A DNA stretch of 43,725 nucleotides from Luminiphilus sp. (lineage in GTDB: Bacteria > Pseudomonadota > Gammaproteobacteria > Pseudomonadales > Halieaceae), in NCBI GenBank assembly GCA_029253705.1, contig JAQWYY010000178.1, positions 1 to 43,725 of the forward strand, read 5' to 3'. This document shows positions 18,155 to 27,356 of the stretch, piece by piece; within the stretch, counting starts at the first letter, position 1; each line of letters starts with the position of its first letter. Position numbers and translations under genes: made by a program. The notes under the pieces are model-generated. The model had not been told where the DNA came from. It did not search any database and worked only from the letters and a program-made list of their open reading frames with translations.

Positions 18155-20374
18155 TTGGTTGCCGGTACGTTACAGGTCCTTAGCAGCTCTATTACAGATG
18201 CTAGGTCGCGGCTGTTAGCCAAAACAACAGCCACGTCTCAGCGAGATGGCCTCGATCCTTCAGATCGATCTTTTGCGGGCTTTGAACGTCAAATCAAAGC
18301 CTATCTCCATGGCACACAAGTATTGCTGGTCAAGCGCGCTTACTTCTTTGCTGAACAAGCCCATTATGGCCAAGTTCGCCGCAGTGGAGAGCCCTACGTC
18401 ACACACCCCCTAGCCGTCGCCAGCGTCCTTGCAGAAATGCATATGGACCATCAAAGCCTAATGGCAGCGCTACTGCATGACACTATTGAAGATACTGGAG
18501 TGACCAAAGAAGACATTGGCGCGCAGTTTGGCGCAGAAGTGGCCGAGCTCGTCGATGGAGTGAGTAAATTAACCCATATCGAATTCGATAGCCTTGAACA
18601 CAAGCAGGCGGAAAACTTTCAAAAAATGGCGTTAGCCATGGCTCGGGATATTCGCGTAATACTCGTCAAACTCGCCGACAGACTACACAACATGCGAACC
18701 CTCGGCGTGCTGAGTCGTGAAAAAATTAAGCGTATCGCCGGGGAGACTTTAGACATTTACGCCCCCATTGCTCTGCGCCTTGGAATGAATTCGGTTCGTA
18801 TGGAGCTAGAAGATCTCGCTTTCAAGGCTTTGTATCCAATGCGTGCGCGGCGGATTGATGCGGCGATTCGCAGTGCAGGGGGCAATCGCAAAACCCTCAT
18901 TAATCAGGTGCGTAACCAAATAAAAACGGCTTTATTGCGAGAAGAGATGCAATGCCATGTTATTGGGCGAGAAAAGCATCTTTACAGTATTTATTCGAAA
19001 ATGAAGGCAAAGCGAAAGTCTTTCTCTGAAATCATGGACATTTTCGCATTTCGAATCATCGTCGAATCCGTTGATGATTGTTATCGACTCCTTGGGGTAG
19101 TTCATAGCCTTTACAAACCTGTCCCTGGAGAATTCACTGACTATATTGCTATTCCAAAAGCGAACGGCTACCAATCACTACACACTGTATTGAAGGGTAT
19201 GCACGGCATACCAATAGAAATTCAAATCCGCACGCTGGAAATGGAAGACATGGCCAACAACGGCATCGCTGCCCACTGGCTGTATAAGTCAGACAACGGA
19301 TCCGCCAGCGCGTCCCACACCCGAGCGCGGGAATGGGTGCAAGGGCTTTTGGAGATGCAACAACGGGCCGGGAACCCGATGGAGTTTATTGAAAGCGTCA
19401 AGATGGATCTCTTTCCCGACGAGGTTTATGTATTTACACCCCGTGGTGACATCATGGAGCTACCTCGAGGGGCTACTGCTGTCGACGCCGCCTATGCCGT
19501 ACATACTGACATTGGCAATGCCTGCGTCGCCTGCCGTATAAATCGGCGGCTTGCTCCGCTGTCTGAACCCCTTGAGAGCGGCCAGACTATAGAGATCATC
19601 ACCTCACCCAACGGCAGGCCCAATCCTGATTGGTTTAATTACGTTGTAACCGCAAGAGCGCGAACACATATTCGTCATTTTCTGAAAGACCAGCGTCGCG
19701 AGGATTCTATCGATTTAGGCCGCAATCTATTGAACAAAGCGCTGATTGCCCATGGTGTCAAAATTGACGACTTTATGGGTGAACTCTTAGAGCCCACCCT
19801 CAAAAAATTGGGCAGCCCAGATCTCCCCACTTTGTTGATTGACATTGCATTGGGAAATTTGTTGCCACAAATTGTCGCAAGCCGGATCACAGGTGCCACC
19901 GCTGGTCCGGTAGACCCTGATCGCAATGAGGCTGTCGCCATTCGGGGCACAGAAGGGTTTGTGGTGAACTATGCAAAGTGCTGTTGTGCTCTGCCTGGCG
20001 ACCCTATCGGCGGATATCTGAGCCCGGAAAAAGGGCTGGTCGTGCATCGTGAGGACTGCAAAAATTTGCTAGAAATGCGTGAACACCCCGAGCGAATGAT
20101 GAATTTACGCTGGGATGAAGAAGTGGAAGGGCTCTACTCTGCCGCCCTTAGACTCGAATCTGAGAACCGACGTGGCATTATTGCTGTGGTTGCTACGAGG
20201 CTCAGCACCGTCGGCATGAATATTGATCGCATATCAACCACCGATAAAGATGCCCAGTACACCTATGTCGACATTGAACTGCAGGTGCGCAGTCGCGTCC
20301 ATCTGGCTCGCATCATGAAACGGCTACGAACTGTTGAAGGCGTAAGGCGCGTCATCCGTATCAGTCGTCGCTAA
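18155..20374 (+). CDS. spoT: (p)ppGpp synthetase/hydrolase SpoT
   Basis: SpoT hydrolyses and, weakly, makes (p)ppGpp. In 739 residues there are an HD hydrolase domain with intact HDTIED (about 108-113), a synthetase domain (about 270-390), a TGS domain (DEVYVFTPRGDIMELP) and a C-terminal ACT domain. The hydrolase set suggests a functional SpoT. The synthetase motif that is RxKD in bifunctional Rel/SpoT proteins reads ExTD here (E326-F-T-D329), closer to the ExDD of RelA. The protein is about 37 residues longer at the N terminus than E. coli SpoT. The start is TTG; an in-frame TAG lies two codons upstream, and no later ATG precedes the HD domain. Confidence 0.95.
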   Translation: MVAGTLQVLSSSITDARSRLLAKTTATSQRDGLDPSDRSFAGFERQIKAYLHGTQVLLVKRAYFFAEQAHYGQVRRSGEPYVTHPLAVASVLAEMHMDHQSLMAALLHDTIEDTGVTKEDIGAQFGAEVAELVDGVSKLTHIEFDSLEHKQAENFQKMALAMARDIRVILVKLADRLHNMRTLGVLSREKIKRIAGETLDIYAPIALRLGMNSVRMELEDLAFKALYPMRARRIDAAIRSAGGNRKTLINQVRNQIKTALLREEMQCHVIGREKHLYSIYSKMKAKRKSFSEIMDIFAFRIIVESVDDCYRLLGVVHSLYKPVPGEFTDYIAIPKANGYQSLHTVLKGMHGIPIEIQIRTLEMEDMANNGIAAHWLYKSDNGSASASHTRAREWVQGLLEMQQRAGNPMEFIESVKMDLFPDEVYVFTPRGDIMELPRGATAVDAAYAVHTDIGNACVACRINRRLAPLSEPLESGQTIEIITSPNGRPNPDWFNYVVTARARTHIRHFLKDQRREDSIDLGRNLLNKALIAHGVKIDDFMGELLEPTLKKLGSPDLPTLLIDIALGNLLPQIVASRITGATAGPVDPDRNEAVAIRGTEGFVVNYAKCCCALPGDPIGGYLSPEKGLVVHREDCKNLLEMREHPERMMNLRWDEEVEGLYSAALRLESENRRGIIAVVATRLSTVGMNIDRISTTDKDAQYTYVDIELQVRSRVHLARIMKRLRTVEGVRRVIRISRR

Positions 20375-20413
20375 ACTCCACCCTCCATAATTCCTTACGA
20401 AGAGAAATTCTCC

Positions 20414-20797
20414 ATGTCCAATCGCGCTGTCATTTCTACTGAATCCGCTCCCGCAGCCATAGGCCCTTACTCGCAGGCCATAAAAGTAGGGAATACTGTT
20501 TGGATTTCAGGGCAAATTCCCCTCAACCCTGAAACAATGCTTTGTGTCGATGGTGGCATTGAGGCAGAAACACAGCAGGTTTTTGCCAATCTCAAAGCTA
20601 TCGCCGAAGCCGCCGGCGGAGAGTTAAACGACGCAGTGAAGATAAACATATCTCTCACTGACTTAGGCAACTTTGCCGCAGTAAATGCGATAATGGAGCA
20701 ACACTTTGATGCGCCCTATCCGGCCCGAGCTTGCGTTGAAGTTGCCGCATTACCCAAGGGCGTCGCAGTAGAAATCGAGGCGATTTTAAGCCTTTAA
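20414..20797 (+). CDS. ridA: Reactive enamine/imine deaminase RidA
   Basis: RidA hydrolyses reactive enamines/imines such as 2-aminoacrylate, protecting PLP enzymes. The 127 residues include IGPYSQAIKVGNTVWISGQIPL near the start and the C-terminal PARACVEVAALPKGVAVEIEAI, with the substrate-carboxylate Arg conserved. It follows spoT by 39 bp, a common pairing. Confidence 0.96.
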   Translation: MSNRAVISTESAPAAIGPYSQAIKVGNTVWISGQIPLNPETMLCVDGGIEAETQQVFANLKAIAEAAGGELNDAVKINISLTDLGNFAAVNAIMEQHFDAPYPARACVEVAALPKGVAVEIEAILSL

Positions 20798-20813
20798 AGC
20801 TATATGCCACGGC

Positions 20814-21680
20814 TTACAGGGCCAAATGCTCGCTGATCAGCTTAGCAAACCCTGACTGATAATCGGGATAGGTGAAGCGGTAGCCTGCGGACCGCAAGCA
20901 TTGATTACTGCATCGGCGATTGGCAAGGCGTGAGGGCGCGGCACCTGTCATAGCGGAAAGCCCCAGACTCTTAATTAACCACGCTTCAACTTCCCCTACC
21001 GGTGCTGGCTTATGGTCACTGGCGATGTAAACGGAAGCATTTGTCTCTCCATGCTCGAGACGACGCAAACAAAACGCCATTATTCCAGCGAGATCATCAC
21101 GGTGAATCCGATTGCTAATGCGATCAGGGTCTGGGCTGCAAAGGCCTTGCTGCAACCGCTTGATCAGCATGCCGGGCCAGTCACCGTAAATGCCTGAGGC
21201 TCGAAGTATCGTCGCAGAATTGCACGCTGCTAGAAATTGGCGCTCCGCCTCGATAATACTCACCGCCAGGGGATCTGATTGGGTGAGCGGCGAGTTTTCA
21301 TCGACCCACCCCCCATCGGTTTGTGCAAATACCCGGGTAGACGACACAAAAATTCCGCCTTTTACAGCCGTCAGTAATCCCAGCTCTGCCATGAGTTCAA
21401 CGGGGAGCACATAGCCTTGATGATAACCGGCCGAATCTCTCGCCGTTGGCAGCGGCGTAAACACCACATAATCAGGCTGTAATTTTATAAGGCCTGCAAT
21501 ATCGTGGCGCTGAGTGTAATCACCTTTAATGGCATTAAATTCCTCGGGCAGCCGGTCGATCTGCCGACGCATAGCACTAATTCTCCAGCCCAGTGCACTG
21601 AGCTGCAGACCTAGACGGAGACCAAGGTCACCGCAACCAACAATCAAAACGTGTGGCGACTTCACCCCAACTTCTCTCAC
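20814..21680 (-). CDS. NAD(P)-binding epimerase/dehydratase-like protein (YeeZ-type)
   Basis: The 288-residue Rossmann-fold protein opens with a dinucleotide-binding motif (VLIVGCGDLGLRLGLQL, GxGxxG) and resembles short extended-SDR proteins of the YeeZ group. The substrate is unknown. The central STRVFAQTDGGWVDE and GIYG segments sit where the catalytic Ser and the Tyr region fall in the superfamily; I cannot place a complete YxxxK. The start is GTG at 21680, and another GTG five codons later (VKSPHVLIVG) is equally possible. It is convergent with ridA and divergent from recG. Confidence 0.75.
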   Translation of the reverse strand: MREVGVKSPHVLIVGCGDLGLRLGLQLSALGWRISAMRRQIDRLPEEFNAIKGDYTQRHDIAGLIKLQPDYVVFTPLPTARDSAGYHQGYVLPVELMAELGLLTAVKGGIFVSSTRVFAQTDGGWVDENSPLTQSDPLAVSIIEAERQFLAACNSATILRASGIYGDWPGMLIKRLQQGLCSPDPDRISNRIHRDDLAGIMAFCLRRLEHGETNASVYIASDHKPAPVGEVEAWLIKSLGLSAMTGAAPSRLANRRCSNQCLRSAGYRFTYPDYQSGFAKLISEHLAL

Positions 21681-21752
21681 AGACTATGATGTCGTTTATT
21701 ATGCCCTTTTACTTAGGCTATTGCGTGATTCCAATAAGATGAACCTTTCACG

Positions 21753-23825
21753 ATGACACTGTCCCCAGACAACTCGCTGGGTGCTTCCGTCGGCACTCTT
21801 CGCGGTGTAGGCCCCAAACTTCAGCATCGACTGGAAGAGCTAGGGTTGCGCTGTGTTGAGGATATTCTTTACCACTTTCCGTTGCGCTACCAAGACCGCA
21901 CTCAAGTAACAGCCATAGGTGCCCTTCAAGATGGGGTTGATGCGGTTATTCAAGGGTCCATACGGTTATCCAGCATCGTGCCCGGAAGGAGGCCAACACT
22001 AGTTGTTAAAGTAGAGGATGGAACCGGTGTGCTCACGGTTCGGTTTTTTCACTTCCGACGTGCGCAAGCGCAGCAAATGAAACCTGGCCTTCCAATTGCT
22101 TTGTTTGGTCAAGCAAGACGATCAGGTGTTGGTCTAGACATGGTGCACCCTGAGTACCGCCTCGATGACGCAGAGGTTTTGCTCGAGGCAGCCCTCACAC
22201 CCATTTACCCTACCGTTGAGGGTTTAGGGCAGGGACTGTGGCGCAAACTCACCGAACAAGCACTCAATATTCTTCAAAAAAATTGCCCCGAAGACCTGCT
22301 GCAGGGTGTTGCTGAATCACCCTTTGCGCTCCTTGAAGCCATTCAATTTCTACACCGCCCTCCGCCTAAGGCACCAACAGAACGCATTCGAGAGTGGCAA
22401 CACCCAGCACAGCTGAGGTTAGCACTAGAGGAGTTGGTCGCTCATAACCTATCTTTGCAAATGCTTAGGAAAAAGGAAAAAGCTTGTCTGGGTATAGCTA
22501 TGACAAGCGATCAATCAGTAGCAGGTCCCTTCCTTGCACACCTTCCATTTCAACCCACTTCAGCACAGCATAGAGTGATTCAAGAAATAGCCCATGACAT
22601 GGCGCTACCCAGCCCCATGCTCAGGCTGATTCAGGGCGACGTCGGATCAGGAAAAACCTTTGTAGCCGCTATGGCCTGTATCACCGCTATAGAAGCTGGC
22701 CAACAGGTTGCCTTAATGGCGCCTACTGAGCTTTTAGGAGAACAACATTTACAAACCTTTCAGCAGTGGTTAGCGCCCTTTAACATACGTATCGCTTGGT
22801 TGAGTGGGCGAGTAAAGGGGCGAGCACGTACCACGGTTCTTGAAGCAATTAGCGATGGCTCGGTTGCGCTGGTTGTCGGCACCCACGCGCTTTTTCAGGA
22901 GGGAGTTACCTTCGCCTCACTGGCACTAGTGATCGTCGATGAACAACATCGATTTGGGGTCCACCAGCGGCTCGCGCTAACAGAAAAAGCATCGGGGCAA
23001 GCCCTTCCTCACCAGCTGGTTCTTACTGCCACGCCGATTCCCCGCACATTATCGATGGTGGCCTACGCCGACCTTGACTGCTCCGTCATCGACGAGCTAC
23101 CGCCCGGGCGTACACCGGTGCAAACTACTCTGCTCGATAGCCAGCGCAGAGATCAAGTCATTAAACGCGTGGGAGCAGCCTGCGGTGAAGGTCGCCAAGC
23201 TTATTGGGTATGCACACTCATAGAAGAGTCAGAAAATCTCGATGCTCGGGCCGCAGAAGCAACAGCAGAGTTATTACAATCCCAGCTACCAAATCTGCGC
23301 ATTGGTCTCATTCATGGACGATTACCGCCAACAGAAAAAGAAAATATGATGGCAGCATTTAAAGCTGGCGAGATAGCCCTATTAGTTGCCACCACTGTGA
23401 TTGAAGTTGGCGTTGATGTACCCAATGCCAGCCTGATGATCATTGAGAACCCAGAACGCTTGGGGCTTGCGCAGTTACATCAGTTACGTGGGCGGGTGGG
23501 ACGCGGCGCCATTGCCAGTCACTGCGTTCTTTTGTATCAGACGCCCCTAAGCCAGAGCGGGCGCGAGCGTTTAGAAGTTATGCGACGCAGTAACGACGGG
23601 TTTTATATTGCTGAACAAGATCTTCTTTTCCGAGGGCCTGGTGAGCTTCTGGGTACCCGACAAACCGGCCTAACCTCATTTCGCGTAGCACAGCTACCTG
23701 CTCATGAAGCGTTGCTCGATCAGGTGGCGCAGACAGCCGAGAGTCTCATGGCGAACTACCCCAAACGTTGCGAACTTCTAGTAGACCGCTGGACCGGAGA
23801 AAGACAGGCGTTTGCGCGAGTCTGA
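21753..23825 (+). CDS. recG: ATP-dependent DNA helicase RecG
   Basis: RecG remodels stalled replication forks and Holliday junctions. The 690-residue protein has the N-terminal wedge/OB domain (LRGVGPKLQHRLEELG, YHFPLRYQDRT), Walker A GDVGSGKTFVAA (about 292-303), the DEQH box VIVDEQHRFGV, motif III TATPIPRT and the C-terminal QLRGRVGRG motif. Length is typical. It lies downstream of spoT/ridA, as in the E. coli spo-recG neighbourhood. Confidence 0.97.
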   Translation: MTLSPDNSLGASVGTLRGVGPKLQHRLEELGLRCVEDILYHFPLRYQDRTQVTAIGALQDGVDAVIQGSIRLSSIVPGRRPTLVVKVEDGTGVLTVRFFHFRRAQAQQMKPGLPIALFGQARRSGVGLDMVHPEYRLDDAEVLLEAALTPIYPTVEGLGQGLWRKLTEQALNILQKNCPEDLLQGVAESPFALLEAIQFLHRPPPKAPTERIREWQHPAQLRLALEELVAHNLSLQMLRKKEKACLGIAMTSDQSVAGPFLAHLPFQPTSAQHRVIQEIAHDMALPSPMLRLIQGDVGSGKTFVAAMACITAIEAGQQVALMAPTELLGEQHLQTFQQWLAPFNIRIAWLSGRVKGRARTTVLEAISDGSVALVVGTHALFQEGVTFASLALVIVDEQHRFGVHQRLALTEKASGQALPHQLVLTATPIPRTLSMVAYADLDCSVIDELPPGRTPVQTTLLDSQRRDQVIKRVGAACGEGRQAYWVCTLIEESENLDARAAEATAELLQSQLPNLRIGLIHGRLPPTEKENMMAAFKAGEIALLVATTVIEVGVDVPNASLMIIENPERLGLAQLHQLRGRVGRGAIASHCVLLYQTPLSQSGRERLEVMRRSNDGFYIAEQDLLFRGPGELLGTRQTGLTSFRVAQLPAHEALLDQVAQTAESLMANYPKRCELLVDRWTGERQAFARV

Positions 23826-23870
23826 ACAGGTTACACTACGTCTACCTACTAACTTTTTTGATGCCGCACT

Positions 23871-24791
23871 ATGACCTCTTCTGCTCCAAGCCCCTCAACG
23901 CAGCCAGAGTCCTCCAATTCTGACAGCAAGCTGCGCGGATTCTGGCTGCTGATGCGCTTTCACAAGCCCATTGGAACCTGGCTGTTAGCGGCACCGACCA
24001 CCTGGGCGCTGGTTATTGCCAGCGAAGGGTGGCCAGATTTCGCAATACTGTGCACCTTTGCGCTGGGTATCGTAGTTATGCGGGCAGCTGGCTGTGTTGC
24101 CAACGACCTTGCCGATCGCAAACTTGACGGCTATGTAGCACGCACACGTGATCGACCTCTAGTAACCGGTTTGGTGTCAACTAAGGAGGCGCTAGCACTT
24201 CTTTTTACACTACTTTTAATTGCACTGGCATTGGTGTCATCAACTAATGTACTGACCGTAAAGTTGTCTGTAGCTGGCGTTTCCTTGGCAATGATGTACC
24301 CCTATATGAAGCGGGTTACACACTTACCGCAGTTCGTCTTGGGGGCTGCATTTTCATGGTCTATTCCGATGGCTTTTGCCGCCGTAACGGATACTTTACC
24401 TGGGGCATTATGGTGGCTATTTTTAGGGAACTTGCTGTGGACTGTGGTCTATGACACCCAATACGCCATGGTTGATCGCGAAGACGATCTGGCCATTGGT
24501 ATAAAATCTACGGCCATTTTATTTGGCCACCTAGATAGACGACTCATAGCAGCCATGCAGATTGGGGCGCTGGCTTGCTTTTCACAAACAGGGGCAGCTT
24601 TCGGCTTCACCTGGCCTTATTACCTAGCCGTAATCAGCATTGGACTGATCTTTTGCTGGCACCAGTGGCTAATCCGGGATCGCGAGGAGCAGGCTTGCTT
24701 CAAAGCCTTCAACCAAAGCAAGTGGATTGGCCTCATTATGCTTTTAGGAATTGTGGGACACTTTCTTGCCGAGCACGTATCACTTTTCTAA
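23871..24791 (+). CDS. ubiA: 4-hydroxybenzoate polyprenyltransferase UbiA
   Basis: UbiA attaches the polyprenyl chain to 4-hydroxybenzoate in ubiquinone synthesis. The 306-residue membrane protein has the two Asp-rich motifs of the family: NDLADRKLDGYVARTRDRPL and YDTQYAMVDREDDLAIGIKS. About eight hydrophobic helices are visible, with the last ending at the C terminus. Chorismate lyase (ubiC), often just upstream, is absent between recG and ubiA. Confidence 0.95.
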   Translation: MTSSAPSPSTQPESSNSDSKLRGFWLLMRFHKPIGTWLLAAPTTWALVIASEGWPDFAILCTFALGIVVMRAAGCVANDLADRKLDGYVARTRDRPLVTGLVSTKEALALLFTLLLIALALVSSTNVLTVKLSVAGVSLAMMYPYMKRVTHLPQFVLGAAFSWSIPMAFAAVTDTLPGALWWLFLGNLLWTVVYDTQYAMVDREDDLAIGIKSTAILFGHLDRRLIAAMQIGALACFSQTGAAFGFTWPYYLAVISIGLIFCWHQWLIRDREEQACFKAFNQSKWIGLIMLLGIVGHFLAEHVSLF

Positions 24792-24812
24792 CTCACGGGC
24801 TCTGGCGAAATC

Positions 24813-25967
24813 ATGCAACTGGATATTTACCGTAGCATCAGGGACATTTCTGCCTTGGATTGGAATCATTGGTTTGGTGGTGATTATCCCTTTCTTCGTC
24901 ATGATTTTTTACTGGGGCTAGAGGACACCGGCTGTACCAACGAAGCCAGCGGCTGGGCGCCACATCATATGGTGCTTCGAGATGGGCCCGACGTCGTGGG
25001 TGCGGCACCTGGTTTTCTAAAAGAACACTCTTACGGCGAATACGTATTTGACTGGGCTTGGGCCGATGCATGGCAACGCAGCGGCCTGTCTTATTATCCA
25101 AAGCTGATTTCAGCTGCCCCCTTTACCCCAGCAAGTGGCCCCAAGATTTGGTGTAATACTAAGATCCCGGAGGCGGAAGCCAAATTTTGCCGTGCCGTTC
25201 AAGGTTTTTGTGCTGAAAACGGCCTCTCTAGCTGGCACATCTTATTTTCTAACTCAGAATTCCAAGAACCGAGCACAACTCTCAACCTAAATGACCGTGC
25301 GACCTGCCAATTTCATTGGGTCAACCGAAATTATGAGAGCTTTGAGGACTTCCTCCAGCTTTTTAGCAGCCGCAAACGTAAAAACTTACGTAAAGAGCGA
25401 AATCATGTGGCGGCCCAAGGAATAACTCTGACCACCCGCGTAGGGTCAGATATCATGCCTGAAGATTGGTCTTTCTTTCATTACTGCTATCAAACAACCT
25501 ATGCCAAACGCAGTGGTCACGGCGGTTATTTATCCCGGGAATTTTTTACCGAGCTTTGCCCAAAGCTGGGTACCGCCCCGGTCATGGTGCTAGCTTCTCT
25601 TAATGAGCAGCCAGTAGCAGCCGCTTTGTTTTTTCAATCATCAGACACCCTTTATGGTCGATATTGGGGCTGCCTCAGAGAATATGACGGTTTACATTTT
25701 GAGGCCTGCTACTATCAGGGCATCGAGTACTGCATCAAACACGGTATTCAACGCTTGGACCCAGGCGCCCAAGGGGAACATAAAATACAGCGTGGCTTTG
25801 AACCCACGTTAACTCGATCTCATCACTGGGTTGCAGAGGCGGGCTTTCAACCCGCAATTAAAGACTTCTGTGCCCGGGACATAGAGCAAGTCAAATCCTA
25901 CAGTGAAGAGGCCGCCAAGCTGCTGCCCTTCAAAGAAGGCGCGCTAAGCGCCCTTCAATCAGGTTAA
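24813..25967 (+). CDS. DUF482 (COG3146) GNAT-like acyltransferase domain protein
   Basis: The 384-residue soluble protein matches the widespread DUF482 family, annotated as peptidogalycan-biosynthesis or FemAB/GNAT-like acyltransferases of unproven substrate. Typical parts are HDFLLGLEDTGC at the N terminus, the basic SSRKRKNLRKERN helix (about 190-202) and the GCLREYDGLHFEACYYQGIEYCI segment with the nearby PGAQGEHK motif. Its TAA stop overlaps that of yaaA by four bases (TTAA). Nothing in the context tells the substrate. Confidence 0.85.
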   Translation: MQLDIYRSIRDISALDWNHWFGGDYPFLRHDFLLGLEDTGCTNEASGWAPHHMVLRDGPDVVGAAPGFLKEHSYGEYVFDWAWADAWQRSGLSYYPKLISAAPFTPASGPKIWCNTKIPEAEAKFCRAVQGFCAENGLSSWHILFSNSEFQEPSTTLNLNDRATCQFHWVNRNYESFEDFLQLFSSRKRKNLRKERNHVAAQGITLTTRVGSDIMPEDWSFFHYCYQTTYAKRSGHGGYLSREFFTELCPKLGTAPVMVLASLNEQPVAAALFFQSSDTLYGRYWGCLREYDGLHFEACYYQGIEYCIKHGIQRLDPGAQGEHKIQRGFEPTLTRSHHWVAEAGFQPAIKDFCARDIEQVKSYSEEAAKLLPFKEGALSALQSG

Positions 25968-26755
25968 TCAACCACAGACTTAGGCGCTTCATCACGCAAA
26001 AAGACCCAACTGTCCGCCGTTGAGCGCTCGGCGCTGTAGTAATAGCCAGCACCACAAAACCCTTTCAGCTCTTCAGGGTCGTTTAATCTCTGCTCAACGA
26101 TATATCGAGCCATAACGCCTCTAGCCTTCTTCGCAAAAAAGCTGATAATTTTATAATCACCATTTTTCAAGTCTTTAAAAACAGGGGTTATGACCTCTGC
26201 ATTAAGCTGTCGAGGTTTTACTGCCTTGAAATACTCGTTCGACGCCAAATTAACCAATACCGAGCTGCCACTTTTGTCAATTTCTGTATCAAGCAACTGG
26301 GTAATTTCTTCTCCCCAGAACTCATACAAATTACGACCCCCACGATTGGAGAACTTAAGGCCCATTTCCAATCGATAAGGCTGCATAAGATCTAATGGCC
26401 GGAGCAAACCATACAAACCCGAAAGAATGCGCAGGTGCTTCTGGGCAAAGGTAAGAGACTTGGTGTCTAGGGTGCCGGCGTCAAGGCCCGTGTAAACATC
26501 TCCCTTAAATGCCAGCACCGCCTGCTTGGCATTATCAAGGCTAAAGTCTGGCTGCCAATTCATGAATCGCTCATGATTCAGCAGCGCGATATTTTCGCTA
26601 ACTCCCATAAGTTTTTGCAACGCTTCTGGAGTTAGAACCCGAGCATCATCAACCAACTGAGCGGCGCGTTCGATAAAGTAAGGCTGTGTCGCCTTACGAG
26701 TGCGAGGGGCTGTCTCGAAGTCAAGTGTCTTCGCCGGAGAAAGGATTGTCAGCAC
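25964..26755 (-). CDS. yaaA: Peroxide stress protein YaaA (DUF328)
   Basis: YaaA limits intracellular iron and DNA damage during hydrogen peroxide stress in E. coli. The 263 residues begin MLTILSPAKTLDFE and contain LLRPLDLMQPYRLEMG, NLASNEYFKAV and FFAKKARGVMARYI, all conserved in the family. ATG at 26755. The gene is divergent from the TRAP permease genes across 79 bp. Confidence 0.95.
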   Translation of the reverse strand: MLTILSPAKTLDFETAPRTRKATQPYFIERAAQLVDDARVLTPEALQKLMGVSENIALLNHERFMNWQPDFSLDNAKQAVLAFKGDVYTGLDAGTLDTKSLTFAQKHLRILSGLYGLLRPLDLMQPYRLEMGLKFSNRGGRNLYEFWGEEITQLLDTEIDKSGSSVLVNLASNEYFKAVKPRQLNAEVITPVFKDLKNGDYKIISFFAKKARGVMARYIVEQRLNDPEELKGFCGAGYYYSAERSTADSWVFLRDEAPKSVVD

Positions 26756-26834
26756 AATGGGGGCCTCCCTGATGTCTGTGGTAATAGAATGATAACCTGT
26801 GTACCGCCCTGAAAGACCCTATAAGGAATAAGAA

Positions 26835-27356
26835 GTGGTCGTTTTAATTTCATCAATTCGCGTACTTGATGGCCTGTCACAAAGATTGTCACACATTATT
26901 GGCTGGCTGCCCTTATTAATGGCGCTGTTAACCGTTCTAGTCGTGGTACTGCGCTACGGTTTTGGTGTGGGCGCCATAGCGGCACAGGAAAGTGTGATCT
27001 ATCTTCATGGAACGCTGTTTATGCTGGGTGCTTCATGTACCCTACACATGGGCGGACACGTACGTGTCGATGTGTTGTACCAACGGTTTACACCTAGAAT
27101 AAAGGCTTGGATCGACGCACTAGGGCACGTCATGTTCACCCTACCACTGTGTGCTTTGATAGGTTTTACCAGCCAAGATTACGTGATCGAGTCCTGGGTC
27201 GCGCGAGAAACATCTCCAGAGCCAGGGGGTATACCCGCTGTTTTTCTTTTAAAAACCCTGCTACCCATCATGGCTGCGCTGTTGGCGCTTCAAGCCTTGT
27301 CAGAAATCATCAAAGCACTAAAAATCCTCGTTACTGAGGTGGCTCAAAATGATTGA
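26835..27356 (+). CDS. dctQ: TRAP transporter small permease DctQ
   Basis: DctQ is the four-helix small membrane subunit of a tripartite ATP-independent periplasmic transporter. The 173-residue protein has four hydrophobic helices, with ESVIYLHGTLFMLGASCTLHMGGHVRVDV in the middle, typical of the family. The start is GTG with AAGGAA upstream. It overlaps dctM by eight bases, so the two permeases are coupled. The matching DctP gene lies 2 kb away on the opposite strand. Confidence 0.9.
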   Translation: MVVLISSIRVLDGLSQRLSHIIGWLPLLMALLTVLVVVLRYGFGVGAIAAQESVIYLHGTLFMLGASCTLHMGGHVRVDVLYQRFTPRIKAWIDALGHVMFTLPLCALIGFTSQDYVIESWVARETSPEPGGIPAVFLLKTLLPIMAALLALQALSEIIKALKILVTEVAQND

